The position numbers and the translations under genes were made by a program. Positions 47,601 to 62,600 of a stretch of 64,000 nucleotides of DNA are shown one piece after another; within the stretch, counting starts at the first letter, position 1, and every line of letters begins with the position of its first letter. The notes under the pieces were generated by a model. That model had not been told where the DNA came from. It did no database searches and worked only from the letters and a program-made list of their open reading frames with translations. Source of the stretch: Bugulina stolonifera (taxonomy: Eukaryota; Bryozoa; Gymnolaemata; Cheilostomatida; Bugulidae); assembly GCA_935421135.1 (NCBI GenBank), contig OW285189.1, positions 22,632,298 to 22,696,297 of the forward strand, written 5' to 3'.

Positions 47601-50600
47601 TCTTGTTAGTTAGTGAGGCATTCAGGTGAGTTAGCCAGTACTATATGATGCGATCATAACCACAGAAGTGGAGGCAACCAGTTGCTAGACTTATACCTTA
47701 CAATTCTTTGACCCAAGCAGCAGAGAAGCTAGTAGGCTAGGCGTAGGTGTAGTCAGTAGAGTTATCAGAGCTAACTGTGCCATCAATTACGAGTATGACC
47801 TATATTACTGTTACCATTAGCAACACAGTATGACCTATATTACTGTTACCATTAGCAATGCACTATGACCTATATTTGGTCGCTGGGCGATAAATCCATT
47901 GCTAGAATGTGTACTATTGCAATTACTATCACAGCGTTTGGCACCAGGTGTATGCTAACACTAGCCCCATTACATCTATCCGCAAATTATATTATGCGAT
48001 GTAACAGGTCAAAGTTAGAGGTAAATGTTCTACTATCCTGTTCTAGGAGTGAATTACGGAAAGCTGTGTCTAGGTTCTGCTGCTGCTGTTGTGACAGAAA
48101 GAAGTACAGCATAGCCTCTGGTCTGAGTTCGACTTACCAGTTGGGGAGCACCCCTCTCATGCAAAACTCTAGGAGTGAAGCATCCACCTTATACACTAAG
48201 GCTTCCCGATGCAGTGCTGAGTCCTTAGTCTAAGGGGACTGAACTATGAGAGCCTAAATACTACTGGAACAACGACTAACATAATGGGCTAATATTTTTG
48301 TGGTGAAGTCATATAAACCTCCTCACTAGTTATGATTACGCTATAACTACTTATACATCATACAGATTTCCATGCAAGTCTTTGCATTTAATTTTCTCTT
48401 ATTATACATGTACCTAATACATTTACTGACTAGTAATACACTGTCTACCCCTACATCTGCTGACCAGTAATATGCTGTCCACCCCTACATCTACTGACCA
48501 GTAATTTGCTGTCCACCCCTACATCTACTGACCAGTAATTTGCTGTCCACCCCTACATCTAGTTAATAATAGATCACATACCTTCCTCTCTGAACTGAGG
48601 CTCTATATTTGGTCCGATCCTGCTGAAGGTTGAAATCACAGCCAGCTGCAGGTTTCTCTCCCCCACCTGGTTGATGTGGTGCAGATGTCTGATGAACTCC
48701 GTGTATACCTTGTCTATAGTCTACATATACACCATAGACATGTGAATACACCATAGACATGTGAATACACCATGGACATGTGAACATACCATAGACATAC
48801 GAACACACCATAAACATGTGAATATACCATAGACATGTGAATACACCATAGACACGTGAACACACCATAGACATGCGGATATACCATAGACATGTGAGTA
48901 TACCATAGACATGTGAATACACCATAGACATGTGAATACACCATAGATATACCTCTCTCTCCGTACTATTTTCCAGGATGGATCCAAATGGAGATATTGT
49001 AGACAATTTCACGTCACTAAAACACAGAATAAATACATGTACATGTATGTACATGTACAGAACATGTAGTATATGGAAACAGCTAAGACCAACACGTTGA
49101 GGCTAACAACAGATGATGTAACCATACTTTGGGAACTGTTCAAATGTTCAATTAAAATACAAAAATATTTATTGCAGAAATAAATCAAAGTCATAGTCTA
49201 GGGTTCATCACACTTACAGCTTACCTGTCGGGGTCGTTAGCTAAGGTTACCAAACCAGGGAGTATTCTACTGTTTATCAGGGATGAGCAGTTGGAACATT
49301 GCAAGCACACCTACATGTACAACAATAAAACCAACACAATAATAACAATATACGTTCATGGCAATAATAAAACTAGTAAGATCAGGCTACAACAGTATAC
49401 AACAAACTACAGGAAAAGATAACTCCAATATATAACCAACTACAGGAAAAGATAACTCCAATATATAACCAACTACAGGAAAAGATAACTCCAATATATA
49501 ACCAGTTATAAGATAATTCCAGTATATACTGTAGCTGCCTATATAAAATAACTTCAATATGGTGCCAATAATTACCTCAAACAGGTGGCTGCAGGTAATT
49601 TTAACTTTGTTAGACCCCTTCACCATTACCTCTAGCATGACTTCTAGAAGAGGCTCCACAAGGTGCAACTCATCCCTAAAAACATTCCGCACCAACATAA
49701 AGTGTGTACATCTCTGCAGAAAAGCAAAATACACCAAATTATGTGCGATTAAAAATACTTTTTGACTTATAAAATCTAATATTATATAACTAGCTCAATA
49801 CACCTCTGCACCGTTTTGCAACTGGCTATAGTGTGTATATCATCATGTAGATCACATGGATTATATATATAAGTCACATGAAGTAAGGTAAGCAATGGTA
49901 CAGTACTATAACAATGATGAGTGAGCTTACATAAGTATAGTGAGAGAGAGATCCAATGACTGGAGAGGTACCGAGTATTCTGACATTGCTACTATAAATC
50001 TACTCATACAGTCTACCAGATCGGTCAGACTTGATTGGTTAGAGAAGGCTGCCTTGACCCCACAGAGTAGCATAGGAAGCAGGGCACTAGTGTATATCTT
50101 ATGATGCTGTGTAGTAATCTCTGAGCCTAACCTGAAGAACTCGCTCACCTTTGGTTCAATCTATACATAAGTACATAATACTACTAGTAGACAACTAAGT
50201 AATACTTTACTCTCACAAAGCAATAATGATCAATTGAACAAGTTAGTACTCTATTGATGCAAGTGTACAGCAGAGATATGACATAATTGAACACTGTCAG
50301 ATTGCACAATAAGAATATCTCCCAATATGAGAGATATTATCTTATACTAGCTATGTGTACAATAATATGACAAGCAATGCTCGTCCAGAACATATGATGT
50401 GATACAATAGAGCAGATACAAACATATAGTTATATAGAGTGAACTGTAGCTACACCATCGATTACATGGGTGGGCGGGGGGGGGGGGGGTGTGCTCTTTG
50501 TTGGCTGTCTATCGCTCCCCTTCATTTGGGGTGCCGGCCTTCCTTGCAGACTTGCCGCGGTGCCTGTCTTCCCTCCCATCGTTCTCGTTTGTTGTTGGAG

Positions 50601-53600
50601 ATTTAAACATAGATTTAAATACTGAAAATAATCCAGAAAATTATGTAGCTAATTATTGTGATATCCTTACTAAATATGGTTTCTTCAATACGATATTTTC
50701 TGCAACAAGGATTGGAGCTTCAAAATCCAGTATTTTAGATCATATTCTTACTAACCAGCCAAATAAAAAATTTCGCTCATGCACTGTGGACTTTGATCTG
50801 TCAGACCATTTTCCGATTTGCACTGCTTTCAAATTGACTAAACACACGAAAGCTACTTGTGATAATGCTCAAGCGACTTTTAACAAAATCAATTTTGACA
50901 AGATACAAGAAAATTTAAAGTCCAAAGACTGGAACAACGTATTTAATGAAACCGAGCCAAATCAGGCCTTCAATGCTTTCATTTCAGATTTTCAAACAAT
51001 CATTACTGAATGTAGCAAATTATCTCTCATGAAAAATCCCAGACGGAAATCGGCAAGCTTTAAGAGAGACTGGATGTCCACTGAATTAAAAAGACTTATT
51101 AAAAAGCGCAAGGATTTGCATGACCGTTGTAAACTGGAGCCATTTAACACGAATTTACACGAACGTTACAGGTCTTTCAGAAACTTTGTCAGTGCTAAGA
51201 TCACGGAGACAAAAAATTCCCATTTCAAGACTGAATTTACTAGCTGTAAAAACAATCAAGTCCACAGATGGAGGTTTATCAAAAAGGTTCTTGGCAGGAA
51301 GGAAACTGATAATAGCGATGTTTACCTGAGATCGGAAAACAAAACACTTTTAGAAAAGCCGGCCGAAATTTCTGAGGCTTTTAACAAATATTTCACAACA
51401 GTGGGCTCAAACCTAGCTAATCAGCTGCCAAAACCGGTCTCTACTTTCACTGATTATTTGGATTTGGAGAATTTGACCTCCATACCAAAATTTGTTTTTT
51501 ATGAAATTGAAAGCAATGATATATTACCAATTATTGATACTTTAGATACAAAGAAAGCCACTGGTTATGATAAAATTCCAGCAAGAACTCTGAAAGAAAA
51601 TAAATTAACCATAACTCCAATTTTAGTGTTTTTAACAAACTTAATTATAAAAACATCAATTGTCCCTGACTGTCTAAAAATTGCGCGTGTTACTCCAATT
51701 TTCAAAAAGGGTGATAGAACAGATTGTAATAATTACAGACCAATCTCAATCTTAAGTGCCATATCAAAAATTATAGAAAAAGTTTTAACTTCCCAAATAT
51801 CACATTTTATGGAATTACACAATTTATTTACAGAAAGCCAACATGGTTTTAGAACAGGAAGGAATACCACTAGAGCAATTAACATCCTTATGGAACAGCT
51901 TTATGAAAATTTCAACTCTAGCGCAATAACCCAAGGAATATTTTTAGACTTTTCAAAAGCTTTCGACACTATTAATCACCAAATTTTAATAGGCAAATTA
52001 CCCTTTTACGGATTTTCCCTTGGTGCTACAAAAACTATATAAAGCTATCTTAAAAATAGAAAACAATTTGTGTATTTTAACAGCTGTGCATCAAACATGC
52101 GGGAAATCACTATCGGCGTCCCACAAGGCTCAATTCTGGGGCCATTACTTTTTCTTATCTATATCAATGACCTTTTAAAAGCAGCCCCCTGTCTCAATTA
52201 TATACTTTATGCTGATGATACAAATATTTTCTCCACCAACCCGCAAATTTTAAACAAAGAAATTGTCAATATTGAAAACTGGTGCATAGCCAACAAGCTG
52301 GTTTTAAATTACTCCAAAACTTTCCAAGTACTTTTCAAAGCTCCAAACAAACAATTTAAACAGTCACAGTACACTGTGAAAATGAATAATACCCCTCTGG
52401 AATTTAAAAATGAAACAAAATTTCTTGGTATCACCCTCGATGCTAACATTACTTTCAAACCACATTTGGCTTTACTTTATCGAAAACTGAAGCTTATTTT
52501 ATTAATGATGAAAGCTGTACGATCATTCTTTAACCAAAAAACAATGGTGGAACTTTATTATGCCTTTTTTTATCCCCATCTTTTATATGGAATCGAATTC
52601 TGGGGGCATGCGAATAAGACCACACTTAAACGCATCGCAGTCCTCCAGAAGGCAACTGTTAGAGTAATTTTAAACATTAAACCGAGAGAACATGTTACCT
52701 CTCATTTTAAAACCCTAAAAATCATGCCAATTAAAATGCTTTTTGAATTCACCACTTTAAAACTACTACTTAAAACCTTTCCTCCAGAATTTTTATTTTC
52801 ACTGATGACAAAAAGCCATCACAACACACGGCAACAAAGCCTTAAAACAAAGAAAGCCAACAACAAACGAGGTGAAAGGTCCTTGTTGAACACAGGAATT
52901 GTCCTGTACAACAAGTACCTAATGGGGGTGGAGACTGGCACCGCTGCCTGTCGCGTGGATGGTCTGGCTGCCCTCATGTGGGGGGTCGCTTAGGGCCGGT
53001 GGAGACTGCATGTCACTGCCGTCCTTGCGTGGGGTGGTTCTGCGGCGGTGAAGAGCTTTTTAGTTGGGCAGCCTTTTCTCTAGCTTCGGGCTATCTGGTT
53101 TGTCCCTTTGCTTTTTTTATATATGTCTTTTTAATATATTTTATATCTTTCAAAAATAGCAATAAACGCACTAAACTAAACATACATGTATAGCATGATG
53201 GTCTACTCAATGTACAACACAAAGCTTACCTTATCGGACGTTATGTGCTGACCCAACACTGCACATATAGAACGTATATAGCTGACTAAAGCTCTCACCA
53301 CAACACCATCATCTGTCTGGATAGTGATACCAAGCATGGAAAACCTGGAGAACCTGCACACACAAATCATAGATTCACAAGTGCTGCAGAGGTGTGTCGC
53401 AGGTGCTTCACAGGTGCCTCCCTTTGAAATGTAACATTTGTTTAATGGAGAAACAACCTGTTAGTCATTCATCATTCAATAACAAACAGCAACATACGAA
53501 CTTATGTCCTAGCATACACAGCATACATATACAGATACGGTACTTAGATCTAAATAAAAACTCACGTAGTGTGCACAAGAAGGTCAAATTGGTCCCAGGT

Positions 53601-56600
53601 CTTGTACCATTCTTCTGCAGTGTAGGTGTGAAACTTGGCAAGTAGCTGTGAGTACTCCTCTTTATCGGGTATAAGACAGGAAATACTCTCCAACTCAGCA
53701 TCACCTGCAGCAGACAATACTCAGACTAGATTCAAGTCTTCGCTGGAAAGAGTGGGACAACTCCACTGAAGAGAAACAACTTGGTATTTGAGATATCAAA
53801 AAATTCACCAACAAGACAACATATTATGTTCGAAATGACTTAATTTAAAATAAAATTAAATCATAAGTACAAAGTTAGACAGCAGTTGAAGTGTAAAATA
53901 AGTGCAAGCCTATACATGCATTTTATACGTACATGATACACCTGTACAATTCATGTAAAAGAACACGCTCTACAAAAGCACGAGAGAAACAAACTCAATC
54001 TACATGTAATTCCCAACATATTGACAAATGGCAGACACCATAGTGTCATTAGAAGAAATGCTGTGGAGTACATGTATAACTGGGATTTCTGTTCAACTAA
54101 CTACATAAACATGAGGGTCATAAGTGCATACCCATCCCAGCAGAGTCATATTCAACTGTCTCTGTGACACAAGTGTCATCTGAAGTGATGCCACTATCCC
54201 TGTGTGGCCCACTGTATAGCAGAGATATAAACTGGAAGTTGACAAGGCTATGCAGGTGCTTTATGGCAGGCAAGAACGACTCCTGAATCACCTTGATTTC
54301 ATTCTCTTCATTCGGCTCACTCAGCTAAATAAAAATCAGAACATTAATCCTCAGTTTATATCCGATTACTGAAAATTGTCGGTAAGCATCAGCTATAATA
54401 GTGACAACTGACTAAATAAACAATATACACGTATTAGTTGGTACACATACAGAATTTTGAAGAGCTGAAAATAGAAGCTCCGTTATCTCTGATATTCTCT
54501 CGATATGTACTGCCCAGAGTGAGAGTGAGGGTAGGAGAACATGAGTAGCCTCTATCTGTACTCCAACTGCTGGATCAGTTAAAACATGCCGACCATACAA
54601 GTTCAAAATCTGCAAGTAGTAAAGGGTGCATGTGTAACTCACACTTAACCATAACTAACAGCAAAATACAATGTACATGTACGTGTTGACATATTAAATT
54701 GGGACTCAAAAAATGTTAGTTGAATTTGTGTGTGTCACAGTTTACCATGACTAACAGCAACACAGTGTGACTCACAGTAGAGTGTGACTCAAAACAAGGT
54801 AAAACCAATAATACAGTATGACTAGTAGCAGTGCAACTCAGAGTAGTTTGACTCACAGTACAATGTGACTCATACTACAGTATAACTCGTACTCCAGTAT
54901 GACTAGTAGCAGTGTGACTCATAATATATATATATATTCCATTTTTATTCTGGCAGAGAATAAGTCCAATGGACTTTTGTCCAGAAAACAAGAAGTTTAA
55001 GTACACTAAGTAAATAAGATTACAGCGTGAGAAGAAAAAAAGAGAAAAGTAGAGAAAAAAAGCTAAAGTTTGGATTTTACAAAGGCAAACAACTACCGGT
55101 AAATTAGTTATAGTAATACATATAAAAATTGCTAGCATGTAGTAAATAAAACCAGTAGAGTAAAAGATGAGTAAATAAACTAAAAGAAGTACATATAAAA
55201 TTTTGAGCATTTAGTAGAATAAAACTAATAAAGTACAAGACAGAGTGTTGATAAAATGAGCTCTAATCAGGAAGCACAAGAATATGGTTTTTGATGGCAT
55301 TTTTGAAAGATTGCAAAGATTGACTCATCTTTATGTGGTTGGGGAGAACGTTAAACCTCCCGGCACCAAAACCGGCAATGGCAAACCTGAAATTCTCCCT
55401 GGAGAGTCTAAAACCTTGGCTCTTTGCTAAGCGCGTTTCACTAGTTAATTTCACAGGTAAAAGGTTATAATCGATGACTGGAATTAGGTGGTTAACGAGT
55501 TTATAAAAAGACAACATATATAGATATTCAAATCGAAAAGTTAATTTTGTAATGTTGAATGCTCGGCGGGTGCTTTTTTTAGAGTTATTAATGTCTATAA
55601 TTTTTAGACACCGGTTTTCAATTTTCAAAAACTCATTTTTAACGTAATTAGTTGTGGTGTATAACAGTGGGGCACAGTATTCTAAGTTAGCTCTTATAAG
55701 ACCTACATACCATAGAGCAGCTAATTTGGGCGATAAAAACTTTCGATTGCGCTGGAAATTGGTAACTATTGGATAAAGCTTTTGTTTAATCTTGCTAGTG
55801 TGAGACTTAAAATTTAACCGGCTGTCAAGAATAACACCAAGATATTTTATTTTAGAGGACTGTTTAAAAGTTTGATTGTCAAATTTTAGGTCAGGGGCTT
55901 GTATGTCACTAGTATTTGAAATAGTCATGACATCGGTTTTGGCACTGTTTAAAACCAGACAGTTTTCACTGTACCAATCTGAAGCAAGTTTAATGCTTTT
56001 CTCCAATAATCCAGTAGAAATAGCTGGATTTTGACCACTAGTGACTAACAAACAGTCATCAGCAAATAAATAGCAATTGCCTAGCATCATCAAGTCATTA
56101 ATGAACATTATGAAAAGCAGGGGTCCAAGTACAGACCCCTGTGGAACTCCGGTTGTCACTTTTTGGCAGCCTGAAATGTGTCCATTGACTTTCATAGCTT
56201 GCTCTCTACCCACAAGATAATTTTGAATCAGACTAGAAGCATTTTGATGAAAATTAAATTTTACTGATAGTTTCTTCAAAATAATGTCATGGTTGACACA
56301 GTCAAAAGCTTTTCTAATATCTAGTGCTGATAAAGTGACAAATTTCGACTCGGGTTTAGAAAACATGAACCGAATTTTATTTATAAGTTGCATTAAAATT
56401 TGATCTGTTGATGCACCGCTTCTGAAACCAAATTGTCGAGGAGCAATAAGTTGGTTGAAATCTAAATAATCACGGATCTGGTGGTTAACAATTTTCTCCA
56501 TAACTTTGCTAAGAATTGGAAGTAGAGAAATTGGTCGGTAATTGTTCGGTAGTGATGATTTTCCGCTTTTATGGATAGGAATTACTAACGCCTTCTTCCA

Positions 56601-59600
56601 AACATTTGGAAATTTGTTGTATTTAAGGCTAATATTTATGACATGGGTTAAGGGATTGAGTATCAGAGGCTCCAAAATTTTATATATGAAAGCTGGAATT
56701 TGATTCAGTCCTCCTGTTTTCCGTGATTTCAATGAATTAAGATACTTTGATACCTCACTGTTTGAAATTTCTTGAAAATTGAATTTGTCAAAATTCAAAG
56801 GTATGGCTATTTTTGGTTCAGTCTCATAGCCACTTGATTTCATTGATTTAGCTTCCTTATTTAGTTTTGCACCGATACTGGAGAAGTACTTGTTCAATTT
56901 TTCTGCAATGTCAGAACTGGCTGTAGATGTAGTACCCAAGTAATCAATTTCATGGATAACATTATTGCATTGAAGATTTTTACCTTGAAAGATCTTAATT
57001 TTCTGCCATTGATTTAATGAATCATCATTCAAAACAGCATTCATAGCTTTTTTCTTGGCATCTCGAACAGCGTTATTAGCCTTATTACGAGCAATACGAT
57101 AATTTTCCCAAGCTGTAGACGTTCTATCATAGCCACTATTGATAAAATCTAAAAATGTCTTCTTTTTTAATTTTAGAAGTTTGGATGCCTTTGGGCATTG
57201 CCAACAGAGGTTACTCTTTTGCTTCAGACGTTGTGTCTTAAAGGGTGCAAATTGATCCACTAGATTTTCCACTTTTGATTCTAAAATCGCTGCTGCTCTA
57301 TTTACATCATTTACATATTCTATGGAATGGAAATCGACGTATTTAGCAAAATCAAAAAATTCTTGGTCATTAAACTTTCTAAAGTCTCTTTTAGTAATAT
57401 AAGAAAAGACTGGCTTAGGACGTTTACAACTAGCTTTGAGTTTAATTGCAAAATGGTCACTAATATCTGTTTTGATGATCTGATGTTCATGCACTAGACT
57501 TGGAACGTTTGTAAAAAGCATATCAATTAAGGTACGCGAGCTTTTGAAGCACCGTGTGTACTCAGTGACAAGCTGGCTGTATTGATTTAGTCTCATGAGA
57601 GTTTCAAAGCTTTCTTTCAATGAAGAGTTACAAGACCAGTCCAGATTAAAATCACCAACCATAATTGTCGGTTTACTTAAAATCCTAGCTTCAAGTAGCT
57701 TTTTAAAATTGCTTTTCAATTTGCTAGTAGCACAAGGTGGATTATAAACAAGCACCAAGCAAAATCTAGAATCGGCCATGACAATTTCAATGCCCAGAAT
57801 TTCCGTCCCACCACATTTTTCAAAGTCAATCTTTTCAAATTTTATATTTTGCCTTATGTATATAGCTAAACCACCCCCACGTGAAACCATTCCTCTATCC
57901 TTCCTAATCAAAACATATCCTGGTAATTGGAAGAAATTATCAAAGTGTGAATTATTGAACCAGGTTTCAGAAAAACAAATGATGTCATTAATGGCTAATT
58001 CAGGAGAGATTCTAAATTCGTCAAAATGTTTAGGCAATGATCTAATATTAAGATAAATAATACTTATCATTATAATGATGGGAGTATTAGAATATTGGGA
58101 TCTGTTGCATGTGAATGCATTACGTTGTAGTGTTAGACGCGCTGTTTAGCCTACGGCTTGATCTGAGTATAGGTGGCTGTTGTTGATGGATTACTGACAT
58201 TTGCGCTTCTTGTAGATGCTCCAGGTCTGCTATATTACTGATCAGGATACGCTCAGCTTTCTCATTGTGTCGTACATATATATTCAGATCTTGTGTCCAA
58301 AGAAATTTATATCCCAAATCTTTCACTCTATCCTTGGTTTTATAATACAAGTCCAACTGGGGTTTAGAGAGGTGTTCATGAATGTAAATTTTACCGTTGG
58401 TTCCAAGTCCCAGCTGCTGGTGTGTTACTCCCTTCTTTGTTCGAGTTGAGTAGAGCAATTTTTTCATACTGCGTCTAGTAAACTTCACATATAGTCGTGG
58501 TATTGTCTTTCCCTGTTTCTCCTTCTTCAGTGGGAGACGATAGGCAGTATTTATATCTGATGATGTCAATTCTATACCCATTTCGTTGGCTATACTCACT
58601 ACAATGTCTTCAGCGTTCTCCATCTCCGTCACCGGCACATTATGGATCTCCAGACTGTCTCCTCTATTGTACTTTTCCATTGCGTCCAGTCGATGTTTTA
58701 GCTCTCCATTCTCACCTTCCAGCTGCTGAACTCTAGCCTCCAATTCCCGAACAGTTTTCAGTAGTTTATTCTCCAGGCCATAACACATTGAATCCAACTT
58801 GGTCTTGATCTCAGTTTTAGTAGCATCCAGTTTGTCGATGAGCTCTAATTTTGCTGACTCTAACCATTTATCCATGGCTTGCTTCATCTCTTTAGACAAC
58901 CCCATAACTGACATGTATGAGCTCAGTAATAGTAGTAACGCTGATGGCTGATGGCTGTCGTACTGGCGAAGTTGTAGATTAAGTTTATGATTCTATTTAA
59001 TATCCAGGTGTACTGTCTAAATTTCCAGCATTCAGAGGACAATACCTCCAAATATAATTCTGGTGTAGCAAATTAAAATCACTGTTTGTGTAAGCTGTGA
59101 ATTAAATTTATATGTTTCTAATTAATATCCATGTGTACTGTCTAAATTTCCAGCGTTCAGAGGACAATATATCCAACATACAAGTGTATATATCCAATAT
59201 ATCTGGTGTATATAAAAAATCTATGATTGTGTAAGCTGTAAACAGTTGTACTACTAGGCTATGATGACATTAGAGGAGTTGTGATATGGTACGAATATGG
59301 TACGACTCAGTACAGTTTAACTAACAATAGTGTGACTCACATCTGAAAACTAACCTGAGAAAACTTGTCAGCATCATCTATAAAAGAGACGAGAATCCCA
59401 AGACTCCTAATTATAGCTGCACGAACTTCCTCGACCCTTTCATCCAGTAACATTTGTTGTAACATTGAGAGCACCAAAGAGCTACGAATTGAGTTCTACA
59501 GGAGAATATGACAAAATATACATGTCCGTGTTTTAGAGGTCGCCTCCTATCTTACCTGGCAGTATATTTCACTGTGTAGAGTAAAAGCATGTAGCGGTAC

Positions 59601-62600
59601 TTCTGATTGACCATCACTAAATGCGTAGAGTATCTTCATAACAAACTTACCGACATGTATGGTATTAAAGAACTGCAGGCCTCCACTACTAGCAGACGCC
59701 TTTCCACATGCTTATCATTAATCTACAACACAAACCAATCAGAGGCTGTCAAACTAAACACACAAATAGGCTCACATGTTTGCTATTAAGGTAACACAAC
59801 ACCTGCATTCCATCCATGAATATACAACGATTCTAGCTCAAGTGCAACAGTAATAAAATGTTAAATGTTTTACACCAAGATCCATCAAAAGCCTACAAAC
59901 CTGTTCCCAACATTGGGGGAGGAGTTCCTCCTCAACCTTCTCCGGTCCGTTATATTGAGCAAACATGACACAACCCGCGAGTATCATTTGCCTTTGTAGC
60001 TCATCCGGCCTCTTTATCAGATTGAAGAGCGTATTAAGCATGGTGTCTCTCGCTTTGACGGATACATGCAAGTTAGCAGCACACAGAATCAGGGGTAGCA
60101 ACTCCTCACGTTTAGCTAGTAATACATTTGGTACTATGTGTGGTAGTGCTTGAGAGATGATATCTACTACAGTAGCAGTCTTGTTGCCATCAATCATGGA
60201 CACCTAGAACAGATGCAACATGCAATGAGAAATGATAAGCAAGCACGGTAAATAAAACCCGTGAAAAACATCATAAAAATATATTCAAAATTAAAAATCA
60301 ACAGTGTATTCTATATGAATTATGTTCATTTATTTTTGCCTTCACTATACATGTACAGTAACTGAAAACTTTGAAATAAATCCAGAAAGTGTGACAATAG
60401 AGTGGTTATATAATGGTAGAAAAGGCTAGCCAATGAGATTACAACAATAACTGCAGTAAGTGGTATCGACAGACATGTACAGATACATGATATGTCCATA
60501 TTAATAAAGGAGACACTCCATGCTATGAAGTGCATGTACCACGTATTCATGTTAAACAATAATAACATTACAAGACTAGTGTTAGTAGACAATGTACACT
60601 GTACATTTTATGCAAATGTAAGAGTATTGACAATGTCCCACTCCCTACCTGCTTGGCAATGCGGTTGTCTTCAGGTAAATGGAAGGACATTGATAAGATA
60701 CAGCTAAGAAACTGGGTTGGAATATTTCTATCTACAGGCTGATAAGAATATAGCTGTTGAGGGCGGGATGGACTGGATTTTGGAACTGAGTCTACACTGT
60801 CTATAGTGTCATCATGTTTTGATAAGTATGTAGGGGTCTGTGCTGAGGCTAAACTTTGCTCTGCAGATTCCAGTCTAAAAGAACATAGACTAGCATTACT
60901 ATTCCTTGGTTAAACCACCTGTTTTATGCTGTCAATTATAATCCCATACGTTGGTGATAATATAATAAGATACACTAATTAGCTACTCGACTGACTTGTC
61001 TTGTAGAGAAGTTATCTGCAGGTTAAGTAGCTCTATCTCGGTGTGTAGAGACTCATTAGTCATATTGAGGGACGTCAGCTCAGCCTTCCTCTCCTCAGCA
61101 GCAAATCGCTATAATAACATCACAATGTACTATATTATGTTATCGCCTTTTGATCATGACATCACAACATACTATCTGGTAAATAACTGTAGGTCCGTGC
61201 ACAGTGATGGATAATCTACAGGAACACTGGGTCCAGCTAATAACAGCAGATGAGAAAATGTAGGCCTACAGTTCCTGAGAGTTTTCCACAGTTGCTTTAC
61301 ATGTACAGATACAATGTCTATTCAATAACACTCACAGATGAATCTAGGTCACTCTGTAGCTGTATATACAATAACACTCACTGATGAATCTAGGTCACTT
61401 TGTAACTGTGCCACCTCATCACTATAGAAGTTAACAGTGGTGGATGCCTCACAAGTATCTGTAACGGGGGCAGTATGTTTGCCATAGTCGAGGTAAAGGT
61501 GTAGCAAGTCAGGAGGTTTGGATATGTTCAGACCAACATCATCCCAGTGTTCAAAGTCCTACATTACACCAATGTATATTTTTAGTACATTCCAACTATC
61601 ATCACCAATACATATACGCACAGATGATAGAGTTTTACGAGATGTTTGATACTAAATACAACATTACACCATCATATTAATACCACCAGAAGACTGACGG
61701 CTGGTGTTGAATAGCGTACCTGGTTAGCATTCTCCTCGGCAAATGTCACTGAGGAGAGTTTGTAGTCATGTATAAGTAGGTACTCATTGACAAGGAAGTT
61801 GATCGCTCTCTTTTCATGGGGTTTGATAGTTTCGTTGCTCTGTTCAGAAGCATCGGGAGAGGCTGAAGTCTGTTCACTGCTTTCTTTAGGAGAGCTTGAG
61901 TTTTCTGTCAAGTCAAAGTATTTACTTTCAACATAAATCTATAATCTGTAATAAGATGTGGTAAAACTAGCTAATAAGTGATGACAGTATGAGGTCTCAG
62001 TTCTGACAGCTGGTGTCAAGTGCCCCAAGCATACGCCATGTACATCAGCTAATAAATATATACACATTATATACAGTAATATAAAAACCTGTGGCGATAG
62101 TCAGAGCTTTTCTCAATGACTTGATGGTATCCTGGGCCTTTCTCAACTCAAACTCTAGTCCAGCAACTCTTTCTTCTGCCTGTCTATCTCCATCATCAGA
62201 ATATCTCGCCCAGTCAAGCGAATCAAATGTCTGTATACTGCCACTCCTCTCTGAAACAGCATGTGCATGTACAGTGTGCCTCTGACAATACCTGCATCTA
62301 CTGACATCTACTGTATTCACTTGCACAAAGAGATAACTATCTGCGATTGGATATTACAACAACACTGTTATTTTCATTGTTCTTAGACACACGCGTGTAA
62401 TTTTTTTCCATGCAACAACTAACTAATGAATGAGATATTAGAAACTGCATGAACATGAGGCAAATCTGCTTGGCTAATAAAAATGTGAGTGTAAACTTGT
62501 TGCTGCTAATACTAAAGCTCACGGGGTACTGGCCAAATGTTTATGAATGAATGTACATGTAGAATAAATACAAAAGGCTGATAGGAATTCCATTTATTTA

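Larger units (their letters stand above)
54920..59240 (-). mobile_element. Apparently full-length LINE in RELCH intron 9
   Basis: Minus strand. 5' UTR with two repeated units, ORF1 (58120-58914), ORF2 (55263-58070) and a 3' UTR ending in AATAAAAATGG and (AT)n at about 54920-54940. Both ORFs are uninterrupted. AGTGTGACTCA flanks both ends and may be a target duplication, but the surrounding DNA is itself a repeat of that motif. Same strand as RELCH. Confidence 0.88.

Noticed and set aside
59557..59627. Exon-like frame with GTAAGA donor between RELCH exons 8 and 9
   Set aside because: Exons 8 and 9 join in phase, and the junction matches the vertebrate protein without an insert.
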